DNA from: Methanothrix soehngenii GP6
GTDB lineage: Archaea > Halobacteriota > Methanosarcinia > Methanotrichales > Methanotrichaceae
Direction: 5' to 3'
Assembly (NCBI RefSeq): GCF_000204415.1
Contig: NC_015416.1
Coordinates: forward strand, 1,178,001 to 1,242,000
Length of the DNA stretch: 64,000 bases
Shown one piece after another: positions 1 to 8,944 of the stretch; position 1 is the first letter of the stretch, and every line of letters starts with the position of its first letter. The notes beneath the pieces are model-generated. The model did not search any database and was not told where the DNA came from. It saw nothing but the letters and a program-made list of their open reading frames with translations. Made by a program: the position numbers and the translations under genes.

Positions 1-191
1 CACCGGTATTCCCATGATCTTCCCTAACTGCAATGAAGAGTTCATCATGTGCTAGTATCACCCAAACATTAATAGGTCTTTTGATAATTTATGGCGCAAA
101 TGGTGGGCACCACGCAGAAAGCAATTTTTATTAATTTATTAAGTGAGCGGGTAGGAGAGTGGGGGTTCAGTGTGGATTCTAAAAACTAGGA

Positions 192-797
192 TTACCCGCT
201 CGATTTAAAAGTGTGTTGGTTAAGATATAAATTTTTCCCCTGGGGGTAGCAATTCACCAGATATCTCACCAGAGAGCTATGCTCCACCATGCAGGCTGCG
301 GTATAGGCCTCCATCAGGGTCCCGCCTGCAGCAAATACGCCATGCCCGCGGGCGATGCAGGCCATATGGGACTTAAGGGCTAAAGATGCGGCCTTAGCGA
401 GCATATCGGTCCCCAGCTTGCCCTCGATTATAGGCACCTCTCCCAGAAAGAGAACGCCCTCGCTATCAATTGGCTCCACCTTCTCCATTTCCACCATAGA
501 CAGGACAACCGCATATGGAGAATGGGTATGGATGATGGCCATCTTCCCAGTATTCAGGTAAATCGCCCGGTGAACGCAGGTCTCTATGCTGGCAATCTTA
601 TCCATCTCACAGGGATTCTCTAAGCTGACCTCCACCACCGTGGACGAATCCAGCTCGTCGAGCATCGATCCCGTAGCGGTGATGAATATCCTGCCATCCT
701 GGCAGATGCTGATATTTCCGAATCGAGAGCTTGTGAGTCCTGAGGAGACGACCTTTCTGCCAAACCGCGCGATCTCCTGCCAGGCATCGCTCGTCAT
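192..797 (-). CDS. Class II aldolase/adducin family protein (fuculose-phosphate aldolase type)
   Basis: 201 aa, the usual length for a small zinc-dependent class II aldolase. Visible family residues are the candidate catalytic Glu72, the metal-binding HTH of HTHSPYA (His90, His92) and a third His152 in ARGHGVF. In methanogens such enzymes act on dihydroxyacetone phosphate plus an aldehyde and have been linked to lactaldehyde supply for coenzyme F420; the substrate here is inference. The ATG lies four bases after the stop of the subtilase gene, so it is probably the last gene of the minus-strand set that starts with the NosD-like protein. No signal peptide is visible, so it should be cytoplasmic, unlike its three upstream neighbours. 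Confidence 0.85.
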   Translation of the reverse strand: MTSDAWQEIARFGRKVVSSGLTSSRFGNISICQDGRIFITATGSMLDELDSSTVVEVSLENPCEMDKIASIETCVHRAIYLNTGKMAIIHTHSPYAVVLSMVEMEKVEPIDSEGVLFLGEVPIIEGKLGTDMLAKAASLALKSHMACIARGHGVFAAGGTLMEAYTAACMVEHSSLVRYLVNCYPQGKNLYLNQHTFKSSG

Positions 798-801
798 CTC
801 A

Positions 802-2691
802 TCACCTCTCCAGCAGACGGAAAGGGACGGCTATTGACTCCATCTCCCCAAATCCACCCACCAGATCGACGGATATCTTATAATCCCCGGCCGTCCAGAA
901 GCTCGTCTCCCAGCGGGCGGAGTATATGCCGTTGCCATCCAGGTCGTCCATGGGAATCTCCAGATTTCTGTCCGGCCCGATGATCTTGGTGTTTAAGGAC
1001 TTGATCTCTCCGGAGGCTTGGGCCTCTACCATCACCGGCTCGCCTTCTGTGGCCTCATCCCGGTTCAGCCTTACATCGACCAGATCCGGAGGATAAAGCT
1101 CCTCTTTCGGGGCGTTGATGCTCTTGAGGGCTCGGGTCAGGTTGAGAGCTCCATAGCCATAGAGGTTATCCTTTCCCTCCTGCCCCAGCTCATCTGCGGT
1201 CTTGAGCAGCAGCCTCTTGATATCTGCTGGTTGCAGTTCAGGATTCGCCTCCAGCAAAACAGCTGATGCTCCGGAGACTTGAGGAACAGCCATTGATGTA
1301 CCGCTCACTGAGCTCAGGCCATTCTTGGAGCCGGCCAGGGCGGAAGGGACATCAACTCCCAGGGTGACCAGGTCCGGCTTGATCTCTCCGGTCAGGGTCG
1401 GGCCGCGTGATGATTGTTCGAATATCAATCCGGTGCGATCAATGGCCCCAATGGTTATCACCTTCTCTGCGCCACCGGGCATGACAATGGAGGAGGGCGA
1501 AGGCCCGGAGTTTCCAGCGGCGACACACATGGTCAGCCCCTCCTCGACCATCCGGTCGCAGGCCTCGTCTAGCAGAGATGCTCCATCAGAAGGCCCTTCT
1601 CCGCCCACGCTAAACGATATGATCTTTATCCCGTAGCGATCCCGATTATCCAGGCACCAGTCCAGAGCTTTAAGAGCATCGGATAGATAGCATGCTCCAT
1701 CCCGGTCCATAACCTTGATCACCACAAGTTCCGCTCCCGGCGCTACCCCCATGCCCAGGTCGCCGGCGATCAGGCTGGCGCAGTGTGTGCCATGGCCGTT
1801 GTCGTCATAGGGTTCTGTCTGATTGTTCACGAAGTCCTGGAATGCGACGATCTTACGAGAAAGAGCCTCATGATCGGCATCTGCGCCGGTGTCGATCAGA
1901 GCCACAGTAACCCCCTCGCCTTTTGGGCCGGAGATCTCTCTGGGATCGTCTATGATCGAAGGCCCAGGATTCGGGCTGCTCATGCTGGCAGCAGAGAGCA
2001 CGGTGAGCTTCTGATCGGTGTACACCCCTCGGACGCCGTCGGTCTTGGCGATCTTTTCCAGGTTGTCCGAGGAGACGGTCATTGCGCTCCCGGGCAGGAC
2101 TTTGAACCTCTTCTCCAGAGAGGAGCCGACGCCGGTAAGGTTCCCTTTAAGGTCGTCCTCATGAAGCACAATGACCTTCAGGTCTTTGGCTTTCTGCTCC
2201 TCCAGGCTGTCTTCTATTCCATTGCCATTGAGATCCCTGGGATCGCGGATGGTGATCTTCTTGGACTCGTCCTTCGCCGCATTGCCGAACTTGTCTACGG
2301 CGATGATTGTCACATTGTAGGTTCCAGCAGGCATATTGGAGCCGCAATAGCCGGTGAAAGTGCCATCTCGGTCTAAATCTATCATGAGGTTCATCCGATT
2401 GCCTATATCAGCATAGACCATTCCCAGGCCGGAAGGATCATGGACCCGGGCATTTATCTCGCTCCTGGGATCGCCTGTCTTGAGAATGGAGGGGCTCACG
2501 CTCACCCCATAGATGACCGGAGCAGCGCCATCGTCGACGCTTGGTCTGAGGCGATTTTCGTACTCCTTCTGAAACCAGGCGGTTGCCTTATTGTTCTCCA
2601 GGGCATTTTGTATCGGAAAAGCGGATGCGTAGCTGACCAGGCTGAGCAGGAGAACAAAATGGAGGATATGGCTAGGATTCAATGGTCTCAC
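802..2691 (-). CDS. Secreted subtilisin-like serine protease (S8 family)
   Basis: 629 aa. An N-terminal hydrophobic signal is followed by an Ig-like region at about 55-150, a short EF-hand-like DLNGNG stretch near 153, an I9-type propeptide region at about 170-235 and the S8 catalytic domain at about 255-520. The triad is visible as Asp267 (ALIDTG), His300 (NGHGTH) and Ser466 (SGTSMA), with oxyanion Asn394 (AAGNSG). The last 100 residues look like another beta-sandwich. It is therefore probably an active exported protease that matures by self-cleavage. Its start overlaps the 3' end of the rhodanese gene by 20 bases, which suggests cotranscription and coupling. Confidence 0.93.
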   Translation of the reverse strand: MRPLNPSHILHFVLLLSLVSYASAFPIQNALENNKATAWFQKEYENRLRPSVDDGAAPVIYGVSVSPSILKTGDPRSEINARVHDPSGLGMVYADIGNRMNLMIDLDRDGTFTGYCGSNMPAGTYNVTIIAVDKFGNAAKDESKKITIRDPRDLNGNGIEDSLEEQKAKDLKVIVLHEDDLKGNLTGVGSSLEKRFKVLPGSAMTVSSDNLEKIAKTDGVRGVYTDQKLTVLSAASMSSPNPGPSIIDDPREISGPKGEGVTVALIDTGADADHEALSRKIVAFQDFVNNQTEPYDDNGHGTHCASLIAGDLGMGVAPGAELVVIKVMDRDGACYLSDALKALDWCLDNRDRYGIKIISFSVGGEGPSDGASLLDEACDRMVEEGLTMCVAAGNSGPSPSSIVMPGGAEKVITIGAIDRTGLIFEQSSRGPTLTGEIKPDLVTLGVDVPSALAGSKNGLSSVSGTSMAVPQVSGASAVLLEANPELQPADIKRLLLKTADELGQEGKDNLYGYGALNLTRALKSINAPKEELYPPDLVDVRLNRDEATEGEPVMVEAQASGEIKSLNTKIIGPDRNLEIPMDDLDGNGIYSARWETSFWTAGDYKISVDLVGGFGEMESIAVPFRLLER

Positions 2692-3820
2692 TCTTAACTC
2701 CAGCTATCCTTTTCGATATTCTTATATTTGCTGGTGTCATTTCACCACTGGAATGATCCGCCTTCCAGTCCTGCCAGGCGTAGACCTTGGCGTCGTAGCC
2801 AAGAAGGGAGAGGGGCAACCAGATCATGGAGGCCTTGACCCCGGTATTGGTGTAGACCACCACCGGCCTTTCTCTTTGCAGATCTGAGAATATCTCTTCC
2901 AGCTCTGACTGATCCTTTATCTTCTTGCCATCCAGAACGCTTGTATAAGGAATATTGATCGCTCCTGGTATCGACCCTGCCTCAAAATCCCTACCCGTTC
3001 GGGCATCGATTATCTGGGGGATGCCGCTGCAAACGAAATCATATGTTGCCAGAAGATCGGCATCTATAGCGGGAGTATAATTCCTGGGCGCAAGGCGTGC
3101 AGGCTCAGACCAGGTGGGATTCGACGCTGCCACCCAGTCGTCTATCCCCCCGTCCAGGAGCCTGACATCCTCATGCCCCAAGAACTTCAGCATCCAGAAG
3201 ACGTAGGTGGCTGCTGAGGGGCCGCCGCCGCAGGGCTGGCATTCACCATAAATGATGATCGAATCGTTCTCGGACACGCCTGCCTCCCCCAAAATCCGGG
3301 CCATCTCGCCGATCGGCTCGAGCCTTCCTGCAGGATCGATGAACCTGTCATAAGGAATGCTTATCGCTCCTGGAATGTACTCAGTCGATCTGGGGCTGAT
3401 ATCGATGATTATGTCGGAGCTATCTAGGATTTTGATCTCTTCTGGTGAAATCAAAATTGTGGAAAATCCCATCCCCCGGGCCATATCGGATCGATTGCCC
3501 TGATATTTCTGCAGACCGTCCTTGGGAGCAGAAAGGTTCAGATCCAATCCCCGCTCCCCATTCTCTCCCCACAGTGACGAGCAGTTGGATGAATCGGATT
3601 GTGCTCTGAGCAGGCCCGGATGGAATGGCATCTGAGACCATGCCCCCACCTCACCCAGGAACGAAGCCCACTGTTGATTGAGCGGATCCTGCTCTGCGCT
3701 CGAGCCAGCGGCTTTGCAGGATGCGCACTCCCCGGCCACAGGTGATGCATTCCATATGATCGCCATCATGAATAAGGCTGCCAGCAACAAGCTGCAGCCT
3801 GCGATTCTGATAACTCTCAT
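2672..3820 (-). CDS. Exported tandem rhodanese-domain protein
   Basis: 382 aa with an N-terminal signal sequence and two rhodanese domains, at about 120-235 and 250-370. Rhodaneses move sulfane sulfur through a cysteine in the active-site loop. The first domain has ECQPCGGGPS at the loop position, so a cysteine is available. The second domain reads YTNTGVKAS where CRxGxR-type loops normally sit, so its catalytic cysteine is missing. Tandem rhodaneses usually keep the active cysteine in the second domain; here it appears reversed. Two further cysteines near the mature N-terminus (CASC) could form a disulfide or bind metal. The neighbours are a protease and a beta-helix protein, which points to an envelope role. 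The substrate is unknown. Confidence 0.85.
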   Translation of the reverse strand: MRVIRIAGCSLLLAALFMMAIIWNASPVAGECASCKAAGSSAEQDPLNQQWASFLGEVGAWSQMPFHPGLLRAQSDSSNCSSLWGENGERGLDLNLSAPKDGLQKYQGNRSDMARGMGFSTILISPEEIKILDSSDIIIDISPRSTEYIPGAISIPYDRFIDPAGRLEPIGEMARILGEAGVSENDSIIIYGECQPCGGGPSAATYVFWMLKFLGHEDVRLLDGGIDDWVAASNPTWSEPARLAPRNYTPAIDADLLATYDFVCSGIPQIIDARTGRDFEAGSIPGAINIPYTSVLDGKKIKDQSELEEIFSDLQRERPVVVYTNTGVKASMIWLPLSLLGYDAKVYAWQDWKADHSSGEMTPANIRISKRIAGVKSETIES

Positions 3821-3874
3821 GGCAAGCCTCTTGAATTTCTCAAACTTCTCATCTCCATACTATGCAAGTGCTCA

Positions 3875-5404
3875 TCAGCTCCTGGGGGTGACGGAGAAAC
3901 TTCCTAACGTCTCCTCCAGTTCGAATCCACGAACATCATTTACCCTCAAGACCAGGTCGTACTCGCCCGGATCGAGCAGGGCGGTGGAGAAGGATCCCTG
4001 ATATGCATCCCCAGAGGCTACCAGGCGGCCGTAGCCCTTTGCCTCTTCTCCCGACTGATATGCTCTAACCGTCAGCTGGTTGAGGTCATAGAGAGCCTCC
4101 ATACGCACGGTGACCTTTATATCGTCTCCCACTCTGGCCTGGGTGGGATTAAGAGCCTTATCGATGATGGAGATCTGCCGGACCTGATCGCCCATAATGG
4201 GATAACGATCTAAGGAGGAACTGTCTATCTCATAGGGCAGGTCGCCAAATCCATCCGCACCCAGAACATTCTGTTCCGGTCCCTGGTAATCATCGCTCCC
4301 ATGGTAGTCGCTCCACAGGTTGCCCCCCAGCGGATAGCTGGCATTCCATGAGTTCTCTCCTCTATCCTCCGCCTGGATCACATTGTAACTGATCTTATTT
4401 CTGTAGATCAGGTTCTGGCTCGAATCCAGGAAGATGCCGGTCTGGCTGTCCGAGATTGTGTTATCGATGATGGTATTGCCGTTCGAATTGCTCTGGATCT
4501 GCAGGCCATAGCGCCCATTTGCCTCTATCAGATTGCCGGATATGCTGTTATATCCAGAGTCCAGGAGGGTCAGGCCGGCGACTACGTTCTCGATCATGCT
4601 GTTATTTCGGATCAGGTTATCAGTGCAGTCGAAGCGGAGGTCCAGGCCGGAGTTGGTGTTCCGGGAGAGGTCGTTGTATTCTATTATGTTATTGCTGCAA
4701 TCTGTGAACATGTACAGGCCGTACATATTTCCTTGAAGGACGTTGCCCCGGATGGTGTTATTGCTGCAGGAGGGGAAGAGGTTTATGCCGTAGGCGCCAT
4801 TGCCATAGGCCACATTATCAAGGATCAGATTGTCATTGGAGTTGGAGAGGTATATTCCATACCACCCCTCACCCCCCAGTCCGTTGAAGCTGGCGTTGTT
4901 TCCCTGGATGATATTGCCGTCGGAAAAAAGGAGGGCAATCCCTGGCTGGGTGCACCGGATGACGGTATTGTTGGCCACAGTGCAGCCCCGAACGTTGTTC
5001 AGCTTTATGCCATAAAACCCATTCCTGACGAGAAAGCCGGATATGCTGACATCGCTCGCTTCTATATTCACGCAGGCGTCCCTCTCTCCCGCCTGGATGA
5101 CTGCCCCATTGCCTATCAGGTTCAGGCTCTTTCCTATGGATATCTTCTCGTAAGTCCCCGGAGCCACCAGGAGGGTATCGCCAGGCTGGGCGGCGTTGAT
5201 TGCCGCTTGCAGATCGGAGCTGACGGTTATGGAAGCAGCGCTGGCAAGGGAGGCGATCAGCATAAAAGAATAAATAAGGGATACCGCCCAAATGGTCGAG
5301 CGACCTATGCCGCGCGAAGGATGATATGCATTCGATAAAGCCGGAGCATGGCATTTCCCCGTGGCACTGGGATGGGTTAATGATGGTTTCATTTTGAGGC
5401 TCAT
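3875..5404 (-). CDS. Secreted right-handed beta-helix (NosD-like) repeat protein
   Basis: 509 aa. After a long N-terminal segment there is a hydrophobic helix (about 38-57), then the typical opening of NosD/PbH1 proteins (DLQAAINAAQPGDTLLVAPGTYE) and at least ten beta-helix rungs rich in NNTI, GLYL and GNxI patterns up to about residue 390. A C-terminal beta-sandwich domain (about 405-505) follows. Family members are exported carbohydrate-binding or copper-site maturation proteins. No other nos gene is near, so a surface or cell-wall role is more likely than nitrous oxide reductase maturation. The start is uncertain because several in-frame ATGs lie upstream of the hydrophobic segment. It heads the minus-strand set with the rhodanese, subtilase and aldolase. 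Confidence 0.85.
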   Translation of the reverse strand: MSLKMKPSLTHPSATGKCHAPALSNAYHPSRGIGRSTIWAVSLIYSFMLIASLASAASITVSSDLQAAINAAQPGDTLLVAPGTYEKISIGKSLNLIGNGAVIQAGERDACVNIEASDVSISGFLVRNGFYGIKLNNVRGCTVANNTVIRCTQPGIALLFSDGNIIQGNNASFNGLGGEGWYGIYLSNSNDNLILDNVAYGNGAYGINLFPSCSNNTIRGNVLQGNMYGLYMFTDCSNNIIEYNDLSRNTNSGLDLRFDCTDNLIRNNSMIENVVAGLTLLDSGYNSISGNLIEANGRYGLQIQSNSNGNTIIDNTISDSQTGIFLDSSQNLIYRNKISYNVIQAEDRGENSWNASYPLGGNLWSDYHGSDDYQGPEQNVLGADGFGDLPYEIDSSSLDRYPIMGDQVRQISIIDKALNPTQARVGDDIKVTVRMEALYDLNQLTVRAYQSGEEAKGYGRLVASGDAYQGSFSTALLDPGEYDLVLRVNDVRGFELEETLGSFSVTPRS

Positions 5405-5564
5405 AGAGATCCATCTATTGATGATCGATCTATTTTATAAAGATTCATGGCTCATATGGGTTTAGGATAGGGGGTAAAAAGTCTTAGGATCTTCTAATAT
5501 AGGCTACATATGAAGGTAAGCTTTTTTATCAATTGAAAGGTATATGCAGTGTTGGTAAATTCAA

Positions 5565-5570
5565 TGGAGG
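5565..5570 (+). promoter_or_regulatory. Ribosome binding site deciding a TTG start
   Basis: A GGAGG core lies eight bases before the TTG at 5579. There is no in-frame ATG near the signal peptide, so this site supports the TTG start of the DNRLRE protein. Confidence 0.7.
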
Positions 5571-5578
5571 AATAGAGT

Positions 5579-6166
5579 TTGAGATACTGGCTTGCGATTA
5601 TTGGCGCACTTCTCCTGCTGGCGGCCGCCTGCAGCGCAGGGAGCTTTGAAGCGAAAATCGATGTGGATACCTACGTCAATTCTATTGAAGAGGAAGAAAG
5701 CTATGGCGATAGCGATCTACTGTGGGTGTCTTCCCAGGACGATGACGATGATGATGCTTCTATAAATGAGACCTACCTCAGCTATGTGAATCTCTTCGGA
5801 TCGCAGGGAATCTTCAATCCGGATCAGATCAAATCTGCTACTCTCACCCTTAACGTCGCCCGGGTGGATGACGAGGGCGAGATCAAGGCTTACTTCCTGG
5901 AGGGAGCGACATTAAACACCCTGACCTGGAAGGATAAGGCAGAATATGACCTTGATGTCTCATCAGATTCCGTTGAGATAGATGAGGCAGAGGATGTGAT
6001 TGAGCTGGATGTAACACCCATAATCAAAAAGGCGGTCGAGGTCTGTGCAGAAGGGTGCCCCTACAGCATAGTCCTGGTCGGTGAGGATGATGTCTCTGTG
6101 GCATTCGTGTCCAGTGAGGCATCAGATGAGGATATGCCTGTCCTTGAGTACGTAACTGAAGAGTAA
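5579..6166 (+). CDS. Secreted DNRLRE-domain protein
   Basis: 195 aa from a TTG start. Residues 1-21 form a signal peptide (hydrophobic stretch ending in ACSAGS). The rest is one DNRLRE domain: the AKIDVDTYVNS opening, a YLSYVNL strand, the SATLTLNV strand and the TLTWKDKAEYD loop typical of this family, then LDVTPIIKKAV. DNRLRE domains occur on archaeal surface proteins and disaggregatases of methanosarcinae and are thought to bind or cut cell-surface polysaccharide. This copy is a single domain with no catalytic partner and is very acidic (runs of Asp and Glu near 35-55 and 140), so it may bind calcium or be a structural envelope protein. It stands alone between divergent neighbours. Confidence 0.8.
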   Translation: MRYWLAIIGALLLLAAACSAGSFEAKIDVDTYVNSIEEEESYGDSDLLWVSSQDDDDDDASINETYLSYVNLFGSQGIFNPDQIKSATLTLNVARVDDEGEIKAYFLEGATLNTLTWKDKAEYDLDVSSDSVEIDEAEDVIELDVTPIIKKAVEVCAEGCPYSIVLVGEDDVSVAFVSSEASDEDMPVLEYVTEE

Positions 6167-6267
6167 ATGAATCTGGCAGATGGAGAGGGGATTTTCGCCC
6201 CCTTCCCGGCCAGACTCATCTGTTGAGGACCTATTTTTTATATCACTTCCATGCCATAAGGGGACTG

Positions 6268-7506
6268 ATGCCACCGATCCCTTCCAGAGGGCCTTTCTTT
6301 ATCATTCCTGCCGGGAGAATCATTGGAATTCTCTTATTTGTGGGCATTGCGATGGCCTCCCTCTTTGGCTGCATCCATGCGGCAGGCGGCGAGGGTGCGG
6401 ACGGCGGAATCGGTTCCTCCACCAGCCAATTGGCCCTCGTGGAAGGATATGCATCGGGCGCGGACCCGGTAGAGGTCATAATCATCATCTCGCCGGGATG
6501 TCCCAAATGCGCCGCTGCTGAGAGGACCCTGGAGAAGGTGGGCCAGACGGTGCCACTTAATGTCAGCAGCTATTACTATTATACCGATGAGGGCCACCGA
6601 ATAATCGATCAGCTTAACGCCCGGGATATTCCAGCCATAATCATCGGGACCGAGGTCATAGACTACAGGGACTATGGAGGAGACGCATCCATCCTCGAGA
6701 ATAAGGCTCTTCGGGCCCTGCACAATCAGAGCCAGAGATCTGAGACTGCTCCCTCTATAGGCTTTCCAGGCAACACTAGCCCCATCCAGCAGCGGGAGGA
6801 TGCTCTGCCCGGATACGATCTGCAGGACCTCTCCCTCTCCACTGCCCTGGCCGTCACTGCTGGTGGGTTTGTGGCCGGCTTCAATCCCTGCCTCTTCGGC
6901 ATTCTGGTCTTTCTGGCGGCATCCATCCTCTCAACCTCCGGAAAGAGGCGGGAGCTGATCATGATGGTGGTATTCTTCTCCTTTGGCATCTTCTCCATGT
7001 ACTTCCTCTTCGGCCTGGGAATGCAAAGGCTATTGCATTCTGAGGCTATAGCTGCCACATTCCGCTACGCTTTGACTGTGCTACTCCTGGCTGCGGGCTT
7101 ATCTCAGGTCATCGATGCCATCCTTTTAAAGCAGGGAAAGGCATCGCTCTTCCGGACGGACTGGGCGCTGCAGTATTTCCAGGCGGGAGTGGAAAAGGGA
7201 AGGTTTAGCTCCTACTTCCTGGCGGGGGCGCTCTTCTCATTGGTTAAGATCCCCTGTGTGGGCGGGCTTTATCTGGCCATACTGGATCTCATCTCCGCCA
7301 AAAGCTACTTTGTCGGCGCCGCCTACCTGATGTTCTTCAACCTGGGGGTGATACTGCCAATCATTGTGGTGGGGGGATTCCTCGCCCTGGGAATGAGCCC
7401 GGATAGGGTGGACCGCTTCCGTAAGGATCACCGGGTGGGAATGAGGCTTTTTACCGGGCTGATGCTCCTGGTGCTGGCTCCTCTCATCTACTGGCAGATA
7501 ATCTGA
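6268..7506 (+). CDS. Thioredoxin-like domain fused to CcdA/DsbD-type transmembrane electron carrier
   Basis: 412 aa if started at the ATG at 6268, which follows an AAGGGG sequence; a TTG at 6223 is also in frame. Order: an N-terminal hydrophobic helix (about 15-36), a thioredoxin/glutaredoxin-like domain (about 60-150) with Cys78-Pro-Lys-Cys81, a linker, then a CcdA-type membrane domain of about six helices from residue 190. The two cysteines expected to carry electrons in CcdA are visible in FNPCLFG (Cys208) and KIPCVGG. CcdA/DsbD proteins pass reducing power from cytoplasmic thioredoxin across the membrane. Having the outside acceptor thioredoxin on the same chain is a DsbD-like arrangement with the domains in a different order. 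Confidence 0.85.
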   Translation: MPPIPSRGPFFIIPAGRIIGILLFVGIAMASLFGCIHAAGGEGADGGIGSSTSQLALVEGYASGADPVEVIIIISPGCPKCAAAERTLEKVGQTVPLNVSSYYYYTDEGHRIIDQLNARDIPAIIIGTEVIDYRDYGGDASILENKALRALHNQSQRSETAPSIGFPGNTSPIQQREDALPGYDLQDLSLSTALAVTAGGFVAGFNPCLFGILVFLAASILSTSGKRRELIMMVVFFSFGIFSMYFLFGLGMQRLLHSEAIAATFRYALTVLLLAAGLSQVIDAILLKQGKASLFRTDWALQYFQAGVEKGRFSSYFLAGALFSLVKIPCVGGLYLAILDLISAKSYFVGAAYLMFFNLGVILPIIVVGGFLALGMSPDRVDRFRKDHRVGMRLFTGLMLLVLAPLIYWQII

Positions 7507-7529
7507 AACCTCCAAAACCGGCAAAAGGA

Positions 7530-8890
7530 GTGAACTACCGCGTCCTGAAGGGCGCGGCTTCCCACTTCATCGCCAAAACTTGCATCAATGATATGTGATG
7601 TAGCGGTTTTGGCTCTATGGGCGCTACGGGCTGTTCCATCCCTGAGATTAGTATGTTCCTGGAAGCATTGTAGTCTCGATCACATGAGAATCCGCAATAG
7701 GGGCACTCATGTACTCGTACCGACAGATCTTTTTCTGCGATGCTTCCACAAGCAGAACACCTTTGAGTGGTGTTCCTGGGATCTACTTTTATCAGCTTCC
7801 GACCAGCACTTTGAGCCTTATACGAAAGCATGAATACGAACTTAGACCAGGATGCATCATGGATGCTGCGATGCATACCATTATTATGGCCTTTCTCTTT
7901 CAGACCTTTGATATCAAGATCCTCAACGCAAATGATATCAAAGTTATTGACATAGGTCCGAGATAACTTATGCAGGAAATCATCTCGTTGGCAATTGATT
8001 CTCTTATGCAGCTTCGCGATTTTACCCTTGAGGGACTTATAATTATTCGATCCCCTCACCGCTCTGGCTAGCCTTCGTTGCAGTCTTGCCAGTTTATCAG
8101 CAGATTGCTTGGCACATCTTGGATTCTCTATCTCATTGCCAACGGAGTCAACCACGAAGGAAGTCAAACCGACATCCAAACCTACTGCTTCCTCGGTTTC
8201 TGGTAACGGCTGTGGTTCCTGATTGGCCTGGACTATGGCAAACCATCTCTCGCCTTCTCTCTTGACTATGACTGCTTTGATGCATCCTTCGATCTTTCGA
8301 TAGATCTTGATCCGCATGTCCCCGATCTTGGATAGATGCAATATGCCATGATCTTGATCGATTTTGAAGCCGGATTGGTTGTAATTCAGGGTGTCATACC
8401 ATCCATATCCTTTGAAGCGAATATGACCGATCTTCCGACCGTTCTTCTTTGATGCAAAGAGGCCTTTGATGTTAGACCAAAGAGTGTAATTCACCATCTG
8501 AAGAACCTTGGAATAGACTTGGTTGAGTTTTGGATTCTCAAGCTTCAGAGAAGGAATCATATTCTGAGTATCATAGGTCTTGAGCTTGATGCCTTTTTCT
8601 TTTGCTTCGTTCAGGTTTTGGAGAAGCCGATTATAGAGCCACCTACAAGCATCCAAATTCTCCGCTAACTTCCATTGAGTGATCTTGTTCGGGAATATGG
8701 GGTACTTGTAGCTGATCATCAAACGAATACAGTTATGGATACCTATACTTATATCAGCTGAGGGCGGCGTGAAAGTAATCATGGCAAAGGACTCCGCTTT
8801 CATCCTGTTGCGACTTCGTCGCAACTTCCCCGGACTCGCAGTCCGGGAGACCGCCCCAAAGGATGGGGACTTCCCGCTTCGTCCTTCGCA
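7530..8890 (-). mobile_element. TnpB-only element of the IS200/IS605 superfamily (copy 1)
   Basis: The element holds a single tnpB and no Y1 tnpA. On the minus strand the right end is GTAGTTCAC, outer base about 7530. It is preceded by an eight-pair hairpin with a TGAA loop at 7538-7557. The left end is less certain. It lies beyond three hairpins: a GTTGCGAC stem at 8807-8825, a CCCGGACT stem at 8829-8847 and a CCCC/GGGG stem at 8854-8868. Such elements have no inverted repeats and make no target duplication, so the left limit is an estimate. It ends about 50 bases before the fae-hps start and may carry or displace that gene's promoter. Confidence 0.7.
7535..8719 (-). CDS. tnpB: TnpB RNA-guided endonuclease (IS605 OrfB family)
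   Basis: 394 aa from the ATG at 8719, chosen because the typical TnpB opening (KYPIFPNKITQ) begins there; an upstream ATG at 8782 is in frame. The RuvC residues are intact: Asp in GLDVGLTS, Glu in CVEDLDIKG and Asp in DRDYNASRN. A four-cysteine zinc ribbon (CSACG and CPYCG) lies between the last two. TnpB proteins of this type are RNA-guided nucleases that use an omega RNA made from the element's 3' end. The stop codon lies inside the right-end motif, so the omega RNA must overlap the end of the coding sequence. It is only distantly similar to the other two TnpB proteins in this window. Confidence 0.9.
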   Translation of the reverse strand: MISYKYPIFPNKITQWKLAENLDACRWLYNRLLQNLNEAKEKGIKLKTYDTQNMIPSLKLENPKLNQVYSKVLQMVNYTLWSNIKGLFASKKNGRKIGHIRFKGYGWYDTLNYNQSGFKIDQDHGILHLSKIGDMRIKIYRKIEGCIKAVIVKREGERWFAIVQANQEPQPLPETEEAVGLDVGLTSFVVDSVGNEIENPRCAKQSADKLARLQRRLARAVRGSNNYKSLKGKIAKLHKRINCQRDDFLHKLSRTYVNNFDIICVEDLDIKGLKEKGHNNGMHRSIHDASWSKFVFMLSYKAQSAGRKLIKVDPRNTTQRCSACGSIAEKDLSVRVHECPYCGFSCDRDYNASRNILISGMEQPVAPIEPKPLHHISLMQVLAMKWEAAPFRTR

Positions 8891-8944
8891 ATCCCACAAG
8901 TTAAAATAGAGAGATTGCTCACTCGGTGGGCGAGGTGAATCTTT

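Noticed and set aside
3875-5404. Nitrous oxide reductase maturation role for the NosD-like proteins
   Set aside because: No nosZ, nosF, nosY or nosL-like gene is nearby and the organism type does not denitrify; the fold is shared by many surface proteins.
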